A program made the translations under genes and the position numbers. The notes under the pieces are model-generated. The model saw only the letters and a program-made list of their open reading frames with translations. It had not been told where the DNA came from and searched no databases. From an uncultured Methylobacteriaceae bacterium (GTDB lineage: Bacteria > Pseudomonadota > Alphaproteobacteria > Rhizobiales > Beijerinckiaceae), in NCBI GenBank assembly GCA_937872715.1, contig CALMTJ010000209.1, positions 1-5,963 on the forward strand: 5,963 bases of DNA, given 5' to 3'. Below, piece after piece: positions 1 to 5,798 of the stretch. Each line of letters opens with the position of its first letter. Position 1 is the stretch's first letter.

Positions 1-1
1 C

Positions 2-73
2 CCGACCGCCGCGGAGGAGTTCGTCACCATGCGGACGCCCTTCGTCACGGCGAAGCCGCTCGCGATCGGCTGA
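2..73 (+). CDS. C-terminal end of an unidentified protein (partial)
   Basis: An open frame runs in from the left edge of the window and ends at TGA 71-73. It encodes the last 23 residues of a protein, beginning PTAAEEFVTM and ending AKPLAIG. The piece is too short to recognise a family or motif. The frame is accepted as a gene end because the next gene's GTG lies only 2 bases after this stop. That spacing suggests translational coupling and a shared transcript. The function is unknown from what is visible. Confidence 0.5.
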   Translation, partial: PTAAEEFVTMRTPFVTAKPLAIG

Positions 74-75
74 GC

Positions 76-612
76 GTGCCCGGCCCGACCCTCCCGGCCG
101 CGCGGGCGGCCCTGCTCGCCGGATTCGTCCTGGCCGCCACCCCGGCCTTGGCCGAGCCGCCGCCGGCCTCGCTGGAACGCTTCCGATCCTCACTGACGGA
201 CGTGCCGCCCGCCCTGCCCGTCGAGGGCGCGATCTACGTCCCGGCCTATTCGTCCGTGCTCCTGTCGGGCGGGCGCGTGCAGGCGAACTTCACCGTCACC
301 CTGTCCGTGCACAACGCCTCGAACGCCGTCCCGCTCGTGCTGCGCCGGATCGACTACCACGACACGTCCGGGCGGCTGGTCCACGCCTACCTGGAGAAGC
401 CGGTCGCGCTGAAGCCGTTCGGCACGGTCGAGGTGGCGGTGCCGGTCACCGACCTCCGCGGCGGGACGGGCGCCAATTTCTACCTCGAATGGGCGGCGGA
501 GGGGGCCATCGCCGAACCCGTGGCGGAGGCCGTGATGATGGGCCAGATCGGGGCCGCGAGCTACGCCTTCGTCAGCCAGGGGAGGGCGGTCCGCATCGTC
601 GGGCGCCCGTGA
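76..612 (+). CDS. Exported DUF3124 family protein
   Basis: This 178-residue protein begins with a Sec-type signal peptide. Residues 9-22 are a hydrophobic core rich in Ala and Leu, followed by the cleavage motif ALA at 24-26, so the mature protein would start near Glu27 in the periplasm. There is no lipobox cysteine. The mature part matches the DUF3124 pattern as I know it: IYVPAYSS (53-60), a beta-rich TVTLSVHN (73-80), the RIDYHDTSGRLV stretch (91-102), YLEKPV (105-110), GGTGANFYLEW (129-139) and EAVMMG (151-156). The molecular function of this family is not known. It starts at GTG 76, two bases after the preceding stop and with no clear Shine-Dalgarno sequence, which fits reinitiation from the upstream gene. 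Family assignment is from motif recall; confidence is good for the family and nil for a role. Confidence 0.8.
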   Translation: MPGPTLPAARAALLAGFVLAATPALAEPPPASLERFRSSLTDVPPALPVEGAIYVPAYSSVLLSGGRVQANFTVTLSVHNASNAVPLVLRRIDYHDTSGRLVHAYLEKPVALKPFGTVEVAVPVTDLRGGTGANFYLEWAAEGAIAEPVAEAVMMGQIGAASYAFVSQGRAVRIVGRP

Positions 613-615
613 GCG

Positions 616-1368
616 CTATCCCCGGCCGATGAACGGCATCTTGGTCGCCATCACGGTCAGGAACTGCACGTTCGCCTCGAGCGGCAGGGAGGCCATGTAG
701 ACGACCGCGTCCGCCACGACCCGCGGATCCATCACGGGTTCGGCCCTGATCGAGCCGTCGGCCTGCGGGACGCCGGACTTCATGCGCTCGCCCATCGCGG
801 TATCGGCGTTGCCGATGTCGATCTGCCCGCAGGCGATGTCGTAGGCGCGCCCGTCGAGCGAGGCGGATTTCGTGAGCCCGGTCACCGCGTGCTTGGTCGC
901 CGTGTAGGCGATGGTGAGCGGGCGCGGCGTGTGGGCGGAGATCGAGCCGTTATTGATGATGCGGCCGCCCCGCGGGCTCTGGTCCCGCATGATCCGGAAG
1001 GCGTGCTGGGTGCACAGGAACATGCCCGTGAGGTTCGTGTCGACGACGGCCCGCCACGCCTCGAGCGGGAGATCCTCGATCGGGACGCCGGGCGCTCCGA
1101 TGCCGGCATTGTTGAACAGGAGGTCCAGCCGGCCATAGGCGTCGGTCGTCGCCCGGAACAGCGCGGCGACGCTCTCCGGGTCGGTCACGTCCGTCCGGAC
1201 GCGGAGCGTCCGCCCGGGCTCCGCCGAAGCCGCGACCTCGTCCAGCGGCTCCCGCCTGCGCCCGGACAGCACGACCGAGTAACCCACGTTCAGGAGCGCC
1301 AACGCCGAGGCCTTGCCGACGCCGGTGCCGGCGCCCGTGATCACCGCAACCTTGGCGTTCCCGCTCAT
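616..1368 (-). CDS. SDR family NADP-type oxidoreductase
   Basis: This 250-residue classical short-chain dehydrogenase has a Rossmann fold that would carry out NAD(P)-dependent oxidation or reduction of an alcohol or carbonyl in the cytoplasm. Visible motifs are the nucleotide-binding TGAGTGVG (11-18), Arg37-Arg38-Arg39 after the second strand (which favours NADP(H)), NNAG (86-89), Asn112, catalytic Ser142, and Tyr155 with Lys159 in YTATK. The catalytic tetrad is therefore complete and the length is typical. The C-terminus ends ATKMPFIGRG rather than the common VDGG tail, a subgroup trait. ATG 1366-1368 is preceded by a strong AGGGAGG (1375-1381) with 6 bases of spacing, which fixes the start. 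Its stop lies 3 bases from the stop of the convergent DUF3124 gene. It is divergent from a Crp-like regulator, a plausible but unproven controller. The substrate cannot be read from sequence. Confidence 0.92.
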   Translation of the reverse strand: MSGNAKVAVITGAGTGVGKASALALLNVGYSVVLSGRRREPLDEVAASAEPGRTLRVRTDVTDPESVAALFRATTDAYGRLDLLFNNAGIGAPGVPIEDLPLEAWRAVVDTNLTGMFLCTQHAFRIMRDQSPRGGRIINNGSISAHTPRPLTIAYTATKHAVTGLTKSASLDGRAYDIACGQIDIGNADTAMGERMKSGVPQADGSIRAEPVMDPRVVADAVVYMASLPLEANVQFLTVMATKMPFIGRG

Positions 1369-1464
1369 CTCGTGCCTCCCTCAACCGAGCGCTCATACAG
1401 GCGGGCCGCGTCCTGCGAAAGCGCAGCCCAGGTTGCAGCCGGGGTCGTTCGCCGATAGCGATGG
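1369..1464. promoter_or_regulatory. Divergent intergenic region between SDR and Crp-like regulator
   Basis: These 96 bases must hold the promoters of both the minus-strand SDR and the plus-strand regulator. Visible symmetry includes the 8-base palindrome GAGCGCTC (1387-1394) and a hairpin or inverted repeat CTGCG-AAAG-CGCAG (1413-1426). Either could be an operator half-site pair, but neither resembles the TTGAT/TGTGA sites of FNR or CRP. No convincing -35/-10 pair was found. The calling of a shared control region rests on gene orientation alone. Confidence 0.4.
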
Positions 1465-2223
1465 GTGTCGTCGGGTTTGAGCATCGATATGGCCGGTGGA
1501 TTCGAGACGCGGCGTTTCAGGAACCAGCTTCTCTCCAACCTGAGCGACGACGATATCGGCCGTCTGCTGCCCATGCTCGAACCCGTTCCGCTCTCGCCGG
1601 GGCAGGTGCTGGAGGCGGCCGGCGCCGCCATCGAGCACGTTTACTTCCCCGAGAGCGGCATCGCCTCCGTGATCGCGCTCGACGGTGTCCGCCGCAGGAT
1701 GGAAGCGGGTCCCTTCGGCTGGGACGGCATGTCCGGCCTCGCCGTCCTGACATGCGCCGACCGCTCGCCGCACGAGACGGTGGTTCAGCTGGAAGGAGGG
1801 GCGCACCGGCTTCCGGCCGCCGCTCTCCGCGACCTGATGGACAGGTCTCCCTCGGCCCGCCGCCTCCTGCTCCGCTACGTGCACGCCTTCGCGGTCCAGA
1901 CCGCCCACACGGCCCTCGCGGCCGGCCTCGCGGTGGTGGAGCAGCGGCTCGCCCGCTGGATCCTCATGCTGCACGACCGGACGGACGGCGACGAGCTCCT
2001 CCTGACCCACGAATTCATGGCGCTGATGCTGGCCGTCCGCCGGCCCGGCGTGACCGTCGCGCTGCACGAGCTCGAGGGAAAGGCGCTGATCCGCTCGCTC
2101 CGGGGCCGCGTCGTGATGCGGGACCGGCAGGGGCTCGAGGAGTTCTGCGCCGGGCTCTACGGCGTGCCGGAGGCCGAGTACCGCCGCCTCATCGGCGGAC
2201 CGGACGCCACGGCGGCGCGTTGA
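1465..2223 (+). CDS. Crp/Fnr family transcriptional regulator
   Basis: This is a cytoplasmic DNA-binding regulator of up to 252 residues. The N-terminal cyclic-nucleotide-like beta-barrel covers about residues 20-130: LSPGQVLEAAGAAIEHVYFP (43-62) is the usual barrel entry and ESGIASV follows. A long dimerisation helix spans about 131-172, and a winged helix-turn-helix of the Crp_2 type lies at about 178-222. Its recognition helix is around RRPGVTVALHELEGKALI (192-209), followed by the RGRVVMRD wing. The FNR cysteine cluster is absent (only Cys97 and Cys228 are present), as is the Arg-Ser cAMP pocket of true CRP, so the effector is unknown. The start is uncertain: GTG 1465, TTG 1477 and ATG 1489 are all in frame, and none has a good Shine-Dalgarno sequence. 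ATG 1489 would remove 8 residues without touching the domain. It is divergent from the SDR gene at 616-1368. Confidence 0.88.
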   Translation: MSSGLSIDMAGGFETRRFRNQLLSNLSDDDIGRLLPMLEPVPLSPGQVLEAAGAAIEHVYFPESGIASVIALDGVRRRMEAGPFGWDGMSGLAVLTCADRSPHETVVQLEGGAHRLPAAALRDLMDRSPSARRLLLRYVHAFAVQTAHTALAAGLAVVEQRLARWILMLHDRTDGDELLLTHEFMALMLAVRRPGVTVALHELEGKALIRSLRGRVVMRDRQGLEEFCAGLYGVPEAEYRRLIGGPDATAAR

Positions 2224-2230
2224 CCGGCCT

Positions 2231-2297
2231 TCGCCCTCGCCATCGCGGCCGGCCCTCCCTATAAGCACGCGATCCGGCGGGAGGGCGAGAGGCGGTC
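2231..2297 (+). promoter_or_regulatory. Leader/promoter region of the DAHP synthase gene with inverted repeats
   Basis: Two segments, TCGCCCTC (2231-2238) and GCCCTCCC (2252-2259), are each perfectly complementary over 8 bases to the purine block just before the start codon: GAGGGCGA (2281-2288) and GGGAGGGC (2279-2286) respectively. The second pair encloses TATAAG (2260-2265), which could be a -10 element, although no good -35 precedes it. If transcription begins upstream of 2231, the two arms could compete for the ribosome-binding purines. If TATAAG is the -10, the repeats would act only at DNA level. The complementarity is seen directly; the role is inference. Confidence 0.3.
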
Positions 2298-3683
2298 ATG
2301 GCCGAGCGGTGGACACCGGGAAGCTGGCGGGACAGGCCCGCCCAGCAGATGCCGGATTACCCGGATCCCGACGCTCTCCGGGCGGTCGAGGCGCAGCTCT
2401 CCGGCTGTCCTCCGCTCGTCTTCGCGGGAGAGGCCCGAAAGCTGAAACGTGCGCTCGCGAAGGTCGCGGCCGGCGAAGCGTTCCTGCTTCAGGGCGGGGA
2501 TTGCGCCGAGAGCTTCGCGGAGCATTCCGCCGACAACATCCGCGACTTCTTCCGCGTCTTCCTGCAGATGGCGGTGGTGCTGACCTTCGCCGGGTCGTCG
2601 CCGGTGGTGAAGCTCGGCCGCATCGCCGGGCAATTCGCGAAGCCGCGCTCCTCCCCGACCGAGCGGATCGGGGAGGTCGACCTTCCGAGCTACCGCGGCG
2701 ATATCGTGAACGACAACGCGTTCACGGCGGAGGCACGTCGCCCGGACCCCCGCCGGCAGATCGAGGCCTATCGCCAATCCGCCGCCACGCTGAACCTGCT
2801 GCGCGCCTTCGCCACGGGCGGCTACGCGAACCTCGACAATGTCGACCGCTGGATGCTCGGCTTCTCCAAGGATTCCGCTCAATCCTCGCGCTACCGGGAG
2901 CTGGCGGACCGCATCTCGGAGACGCTGGCCTTCATGCGGGCGATCGGCATCGATCCGGAAACGCATCCGGAGATGCGGACGACGGATTTCTACACGAGCC
3001 ACGAGGCGCTCCTGCTCGGCTTTGAGCAGGCGATGACCCGGATCGACTCGACCACGGGCGAATCCTACGCGACCTCCGGCCATATGGTCTGGATCGGCGA
3101 CCGCACCCGCCAGCCGGACGGGGCGCATGTCGAATACGCGCGGGGCATCCAGAATCCGGTCGGCCTGAAATGCGGGCCTTCTCTGACGCCGGACGGCCTG
3201 GCGCGCCTCGCCGACCTCCTCGACCCCGACCGGGAGCCGGGTCGGCTCACGCTGATCTGCCGCTTCGGCGCCGGTAAGGTCGAGGATCACCTCCCCGGTC
3301 TCTTGCGCGCGATGGTGCGCGAAGGCCGCCACCCCGTCTGGTCGTGCGACCCCATGCACGGCAACACGATCAAGGCCGCGAACGATTACAAGACACGGCC
3401 GTTCGACGCCGTCGTGTCCGAGATCGCGAACTTCTTCGCCGTTCATCGCCAGGAGGGCACGCATGCGGGTGGCCTCCATCTCGAGATGACCGGGAAGGAC
3501 GTCACCGAATGCACCGGCGGAGCCAGGGCGGTGACGGATAGCGATCTCGGGGACCGCTACCACACCTTCTGCGATCCGCGCCTCAACGCCGACCAGGCGC
3601 TGGAGATCGCCTTCATGACGGCCGAGCTGATCAAGGAGGAGCGGGTCGCGCGGGCCGTCCCGCGGCGCGCGGCGGCCGAATAG
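2298..3683 (+). CDS. aroG: Class II 3-deoxy-7-phosphoheptulonate (DAHP) synthase
   Basis: This 461-residue enzyme condenses phosphoenolpyruvate with erythrose 4-phosphate, the first step of the shikimate pathway to aromatic amino acids, in the cytoplasm. It is the class II (plant/Mycobacterium-like) type and close in length to the M. tuberculosis enzyme. The four expected metal ligands are present: Cys69 in GGDCAESF, His354 in DPMHGNT, Glu396 in HLEMTG and Asp426 in CDPRLN. Substrate-binding motifs are KLGRIAGQFAKPRS (105-118), WIGDRTR (265-271, with Asp268 where M. tuberculosis has Glu), GLKCGP (289-294) and ICRFG (320-324). ATG 2298 follows GAGAGG (2287-2292). No chorismate mutase or other shikimate gene is adjacent, so it appears to stand alone. 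The symbol follows mycobacterial usage; names differ between organisms. Confidence 0.97.
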   Translation: MAERWTPGSWRDRPAQQMPDYPDPDALRAVEAQLSGCPPLVFAGEARKLKRALAKVAAGEAFLLQGGDCAESFAEHSADNIRDFFRVFLQMAVVLTFAGSSPVVKLGRIAGQFAKPRSSPTERIGEVDLPSYRGDIVNDNAFTAEARRPDPRRQIEAYRQSAATLNLLRAFATGGYANLDNVDRWMLGFSKDSAQSSRYRELADRISETLAFMRAIGIDPETHPEMRTTDFYTSHEALLLGFEQAMTRIDSTTGESYATSGHMVWIGDRTRQPDGAHVEYARGIQNPVGLKCGPSLTPDGLARLADLLDPDREPGRLTLICRFGAGKVEDHLPGLLRAMVREGRHPVWSCDPMHGNTIKAANDYKTRPFDAVVSEIANFFAVHRQEGTHAGGLHLEMTGKDVTECTGGARAVTDSDLGDRYHTFCDPRLNADQALEIAFMTAELIKEERVARAVPRRAAAE

Positions 3684-3712
3684 GCCGCCGGTCTCCGGGT
3701 CGCCGGTCTTTT
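3670..3712 (+). terminator. Possible terminator after the DAHP synthase gene
   Basis: A perfect 8-bp hairpin, CGGCGGCC (3670-3677), loop GAATA, GGCCGCCG (3683-3690), straddles the TAG stop codon at 3681-3683. A short T run (3709-3712) follows about 18 bases later, with weaker CCGG-based pairings between (3688-3691 with 3703-3706). A further small stem, CCGGT (3703-3707) with ACCGG (3713-3717), surrounds the T run. The stem is strong but the T tract is too far away for a textbook intrinsic terminator. The hairpin also reads the same way on the opposite strand and may serve the convergent small gene. Confidence 0.4.
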
Positions 3713-3791
3713 ACCGGAACACGAAGAACCACAGCAGCAGGACGATCGGGAGCGGCACCCCGACCAGCCAGAGCAGAAGCGAACGTCCCAT
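3711..3791 (-). CDS. 26-residue single-span membrane protein
   Basis: A very short gene encodes 26 residues. It starts MGRSLLLW, has GVP at 11-13 and a Pro13-Leu-Pro15 motif, then the hydrophobic run IVLLLWFFVF (16-25), and ends in Arg26. Apart from Arg3 and the terminal Arg it is wholly hydrophobic, so it should sit as one membrane helix. I recall similar unnamed tiny proteins (MGR-x-LLLWLLG-x-P style) in Methylobacterium-type genomes, but cannot verify this here. ATG 3789-3791 is preceded by the purine run GGGGGGA (3798-3804) at about 6 bases, and by an EcfG-like promoter further upstream. It is convergent with the DAHP synthase (27 bases between stops). The role is unknown; a stress-related membrane helper is a guess from the promoter. 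Confidence 0.65.
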   Translation of the reverse strand: MGRSLLLWLVGVPLPIVLLLWFFVFR

Positions 3792-3798
3792 CGTGTGT

Positions 3799-3813
3799 CC
3801 CCCCGTTTCGGGG
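3799..3813 (-). promoter_or_regulatory. Hairpin overlapping the ribosome binding site of the small membrane protein gene
   Basis: On the coding (minus) strand the leader reads CCCCGAAACGGGGGG just before the start codon. CCCCG pairs perfectly with CGGGG around a 3-base AAA loop (3801-3813). The G run that would act as the Shine-Dalgarno sequence forms the 3' arm, so folding would hide it. With the predicted promoter upstream, this hairpin would sit at or very near the 5' end of the mRNA. Confidence 0.4.
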
Positions 3814-3817
3814 TTCG

Positions 3818-3843
3818 TAACGTGCCGTCGGGAGCCGGGTTCC
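3818..3843 (-). promoter_or_regulatory. EcfG-type (general stress sigma factor) promoter candidate
   Basis: On the minus strand GGAAC (3843-3839) is followed, after exactly 16 bases, by CGTTA (3822-3818). This matches the alphaproteobacterial EcfG consensus GGAAC-N16/17-CGTT. It lies 26 bases upstream of the start codon of the small membrane protein gene and points towards it, which would give a leader of roughly 20 bases. It was the only full match I found between genes in this window. The match is direct; use by sigma EcfG is inference. Confidence 0.55.
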
Positions 3844-3855
3844 GGCGGATTCGCC

Positions 3856-4257
3856 TCAGGCGACCCGACGGTCGATCCCGTCGGAGGGCATCCGGTAGCG
3901 CAGTTCGGAGATCATGCCGACGATCTGCTGCGGCTGATAGGGATTGCGTATGGAGGGTGCGCCCTTGACCTTGGCCTCCTGCGGGATGCGGTGAGGCGCG
4001 CGGGAGGCGTAGATGACGTCGATGCGAGGGTTGATGAGGCGTGCGGCCTTGGCCACCGCGAGGCCGGTGATCTCGCCGCCGAGATCGGCGTCGACCACCA
4101 GGATGTCCACCTTCCGGTTGGCCTGGAGGTGGTCCATCGCCGCCTGACCGTCCCGGGCCGTCAGCGGCTCGTAGCCGTACATCGCGAGGCCGTTCGCGGT
4201 GATCTGTCGCGTCATCCCGTCGCTGGCGACGAGCAGGACTGTCAATTGTCGGCTCAC
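3856..4257 (-). CDS. Single-domain response regulator with degenerate receiver site
   Basis: This 133-residue protein is almost entirely a CheY-like receiver fold with no output domain. The phosphoacceptor position is kept: Asp56 in ILVVDADLGG. The Thr/Ser switch position is Ser85 in VIYAS. The acidic Mg-binding pair that normally follows the first strand is replaced, since VLLVAS (7-12) stands where families have VLVVED, although Asp13 follows one place later. The invariant Lys before Pro is Asn105 (IRNPYQPQQIV, where canonical proteins have RKPY). It may therefore be a pseudo-receiver or have altered phosphorylation. It starts at GTG 4255-4257 with GGGAG (4265-4269) 7 bases upstream. It lies 183 bases beyond a canonical receiver gene on the same strand. 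Partner kinase and output are unknown. Confidence 0.85.
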   Translation of the reverse strand: MSRQLTVLLVASDGMTRQITANGLAMYGYEPLTARDGQAAMDHLQANRKVDILVVDADLGGEITGLAVAKAARLINPRIDVIYASRAPHRIPQEAKVKGAPSIRNPYQPQQIVGMISELRYRMPSDGIDRRVA

Positions 4258-4440
4258 GGTCGATCTCCCGATCTCAGAGCAAACGGATGCCCCGCTGGCT
4301 GCTCGCGATCCGGCTCGGCCGACGCGATGGTTTACGATCCGGTCAGTCGATCATTCAACTTCTAACGTTCCGTAAAGCCGCGCGGGAACGTCCTGTGCCG
4401 CCACGGCACGGGCCTGCGGGACTTCTCGCCGTTGAAAGTG
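4258..4440. other. Intergenic region between the two receiver genes
   Basis: These 183 bases hold no credible gene. A 6-bp hairpin GTGCCG-CCA-CGGCAC (4395-4409), read on the minus strand just after the canonical receiver, may be a weak terminator, but no T run follows. A locally AT-richer patch (about 4330-4378) could contain the promoter of the degenerate receiver gene. On the minus strand TTGAAT and GTAAAC are separated by 17 bases, a weak -35/-10 candidate. A GGAAC on the minus strand (4371-4367) lacks the matching GTT at the right distance. Confidence 0.35.
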
Positions 4441-4848
4441 TCAGAGACGGAGGGAGCGGACCGAATGGTCGGCGCGTGCGGCGCGCTCGGCCGCCGCGAC
4501 GATGTCGAGGGCCCGCCACGGCTTCGGGATGAAGACGCAGCTGTCCGGAAGGCTCGCGAAGAGCTCGGGCGGATCGCCGGACGTGACGATGAGGGAGACG
4601 GACGGCCACAGCACGGACACGCTGCGGGCGAGCGCCACGCCGTTCATGTCGCCGGGGAGGTTCACGTCGGCGAGCAGGACCGTGACGGCCCCGCCGCGGT
4701 CTCGTAGGTGGGAGATCGCCGCCTCGGCGGTCTCCACTTGGTGCACGTCGAGGTCGAATTCCGCCAGCATGGCGGCCCCGAGAGCGCTCTGTCCGCGGTC
4801 GTCCTCGACGATGAGCGCCGAGCATCTCGACTGATCGGCCTGGGCCAT
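4441..4848 (-). CDS. Single-domain response regulator (canonical receiver)
   Basis: This 135-residue protein is a complete stand-alone CheY-like receiver. Strand 1 ends in the acidic pair Glu15-Asp16 (IVEDD, 13-17). The phosphoacceptor is Asp61 in LLADVNLPGDMNG, the switch residue is Thr89 in LIVTSGDPP, and the invariant lysine is Lys109 in IPKPW. All residues for aspartyl phosphorylation are present, and there is no DNA-binding or enzymatic domain, so it would signal by protein contact. The frame stays open upstream to 5001, but ATG 4846-4848 is preferred. GGAAGG (4856-4861) sits 7 bases before it, and the extra 51 residues would be low-complexity Gly/Arg/Ala with no homology feature. No histidine kinase is visible nearby. 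The gene is divergent from the SDR at 5032. Confidence 0.9.
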   Translation of the reverse strand: MAQADQSRCSALIVEDDRGQSALGAAMLAEFDLDVHQVETAEAAISHLRDRGGAVTVLLADVNLPGDMNGVALARSVSVLWPSVSLIVTSGDPPELFASLPDSCVFIPKPWRALDIVAAAERAARADHSVRSLRL

Positions 4849-5031
4849 GAAGCCGCCTTCCGTCACCCCGCCTGTGGTCGCGCCGCCGGGTTCGTCCCGT
4901 GCTGATGCCGATGGGGAAGACTTGCCGAAAGCCCGGCCGCGATCAACCCCCTCGCGTTTCGGGGCGCCGCACCCGTTGACGAAGCCCCGGACGCCTCCCA
5001 AAACGGCCCGCGACCTGGGGGGAGGACATCA
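4849..5031. promoter_or_regulatory. Divergent intergenic region between receiver and SDR/thiolase operon
   Basis: These 183 bases separate two divergent starts and must contain promoters for both. On the plus strand TTGACG (4976-4981) is a good -35, but at 17 bases only CAAAAC follows, so the promoter call is weak. On the minus strand TTGATC (complement of 4941-4946) is followed at 17 bases by AAGTCT, also weak. The strong GGGGGGAGG (5017-5025) is the ribosome binding site of the SDR. No further gene is seen. Confidence 0.35.
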
Positions 5032-5778
<747 letters not shown>

Positions 5779-5798
5779 GGGGACGGGGGAGGGAAACC

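Noticed and set aside
889..1458. 189-codon plus-strand frame
   Set aside because: It is antisense to the first SDR, which has a full catalytic tetrad and a good ribosome binding site.
1461..2264. 267-codon plus-strand frame starting at ATG 1461
   Set aside because: It is in another frame of the regulator gene and is extremely Arg/Pro/Gly-rich; the regulator frame carries the real barrel and helix-turn-helix domains.
1393..2268. 291-codon open frame on the minus strand
   Set aside because: It is antisense to the Crp-like regulator, with His/Arg/Gly-rich low-complexity translation and no family signature.
2259..3563. 434-codon open frame on the minus strand
   Set aside because: It lies wholly opposite the DAHP synthase gene, whose catalytic motifs are all intact. 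Its translation is Arg/Gly/Val-rich with no recognisable domain, as expected for an antisense frame in GC-rich DNA.
3793..4365. 190-codon plus-strand frame
   Set aside because: It is antisense to the degenerate receiver gene and shows no domain. The receiver frame has clear fold motifs and a good ribosome binding site.
4350..4371. Second EcfG-like site (GGAAC on minus strand at 4371-4367)
   Set aside because: No GTT occurs 16-17 bases downstream; the position reads TCGA/CGAC instead.
4950..4964. Shared CGTTTCGGGG between 3804-3813 and the region near 4955-4964
   Set aside because: This is a ten-base match in GC-rich intergenic DNA without flanking similarity or shared spacing to starts, so chance is sufficient.
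4849..5001. N-terminal extension of the canonical receiver up to an ATG at 5001
   Set aside because: The added 51 residues are low-complexity and unlike any receiver N-terminus, while ATG 4848 has a well-spaced GGAAGG.
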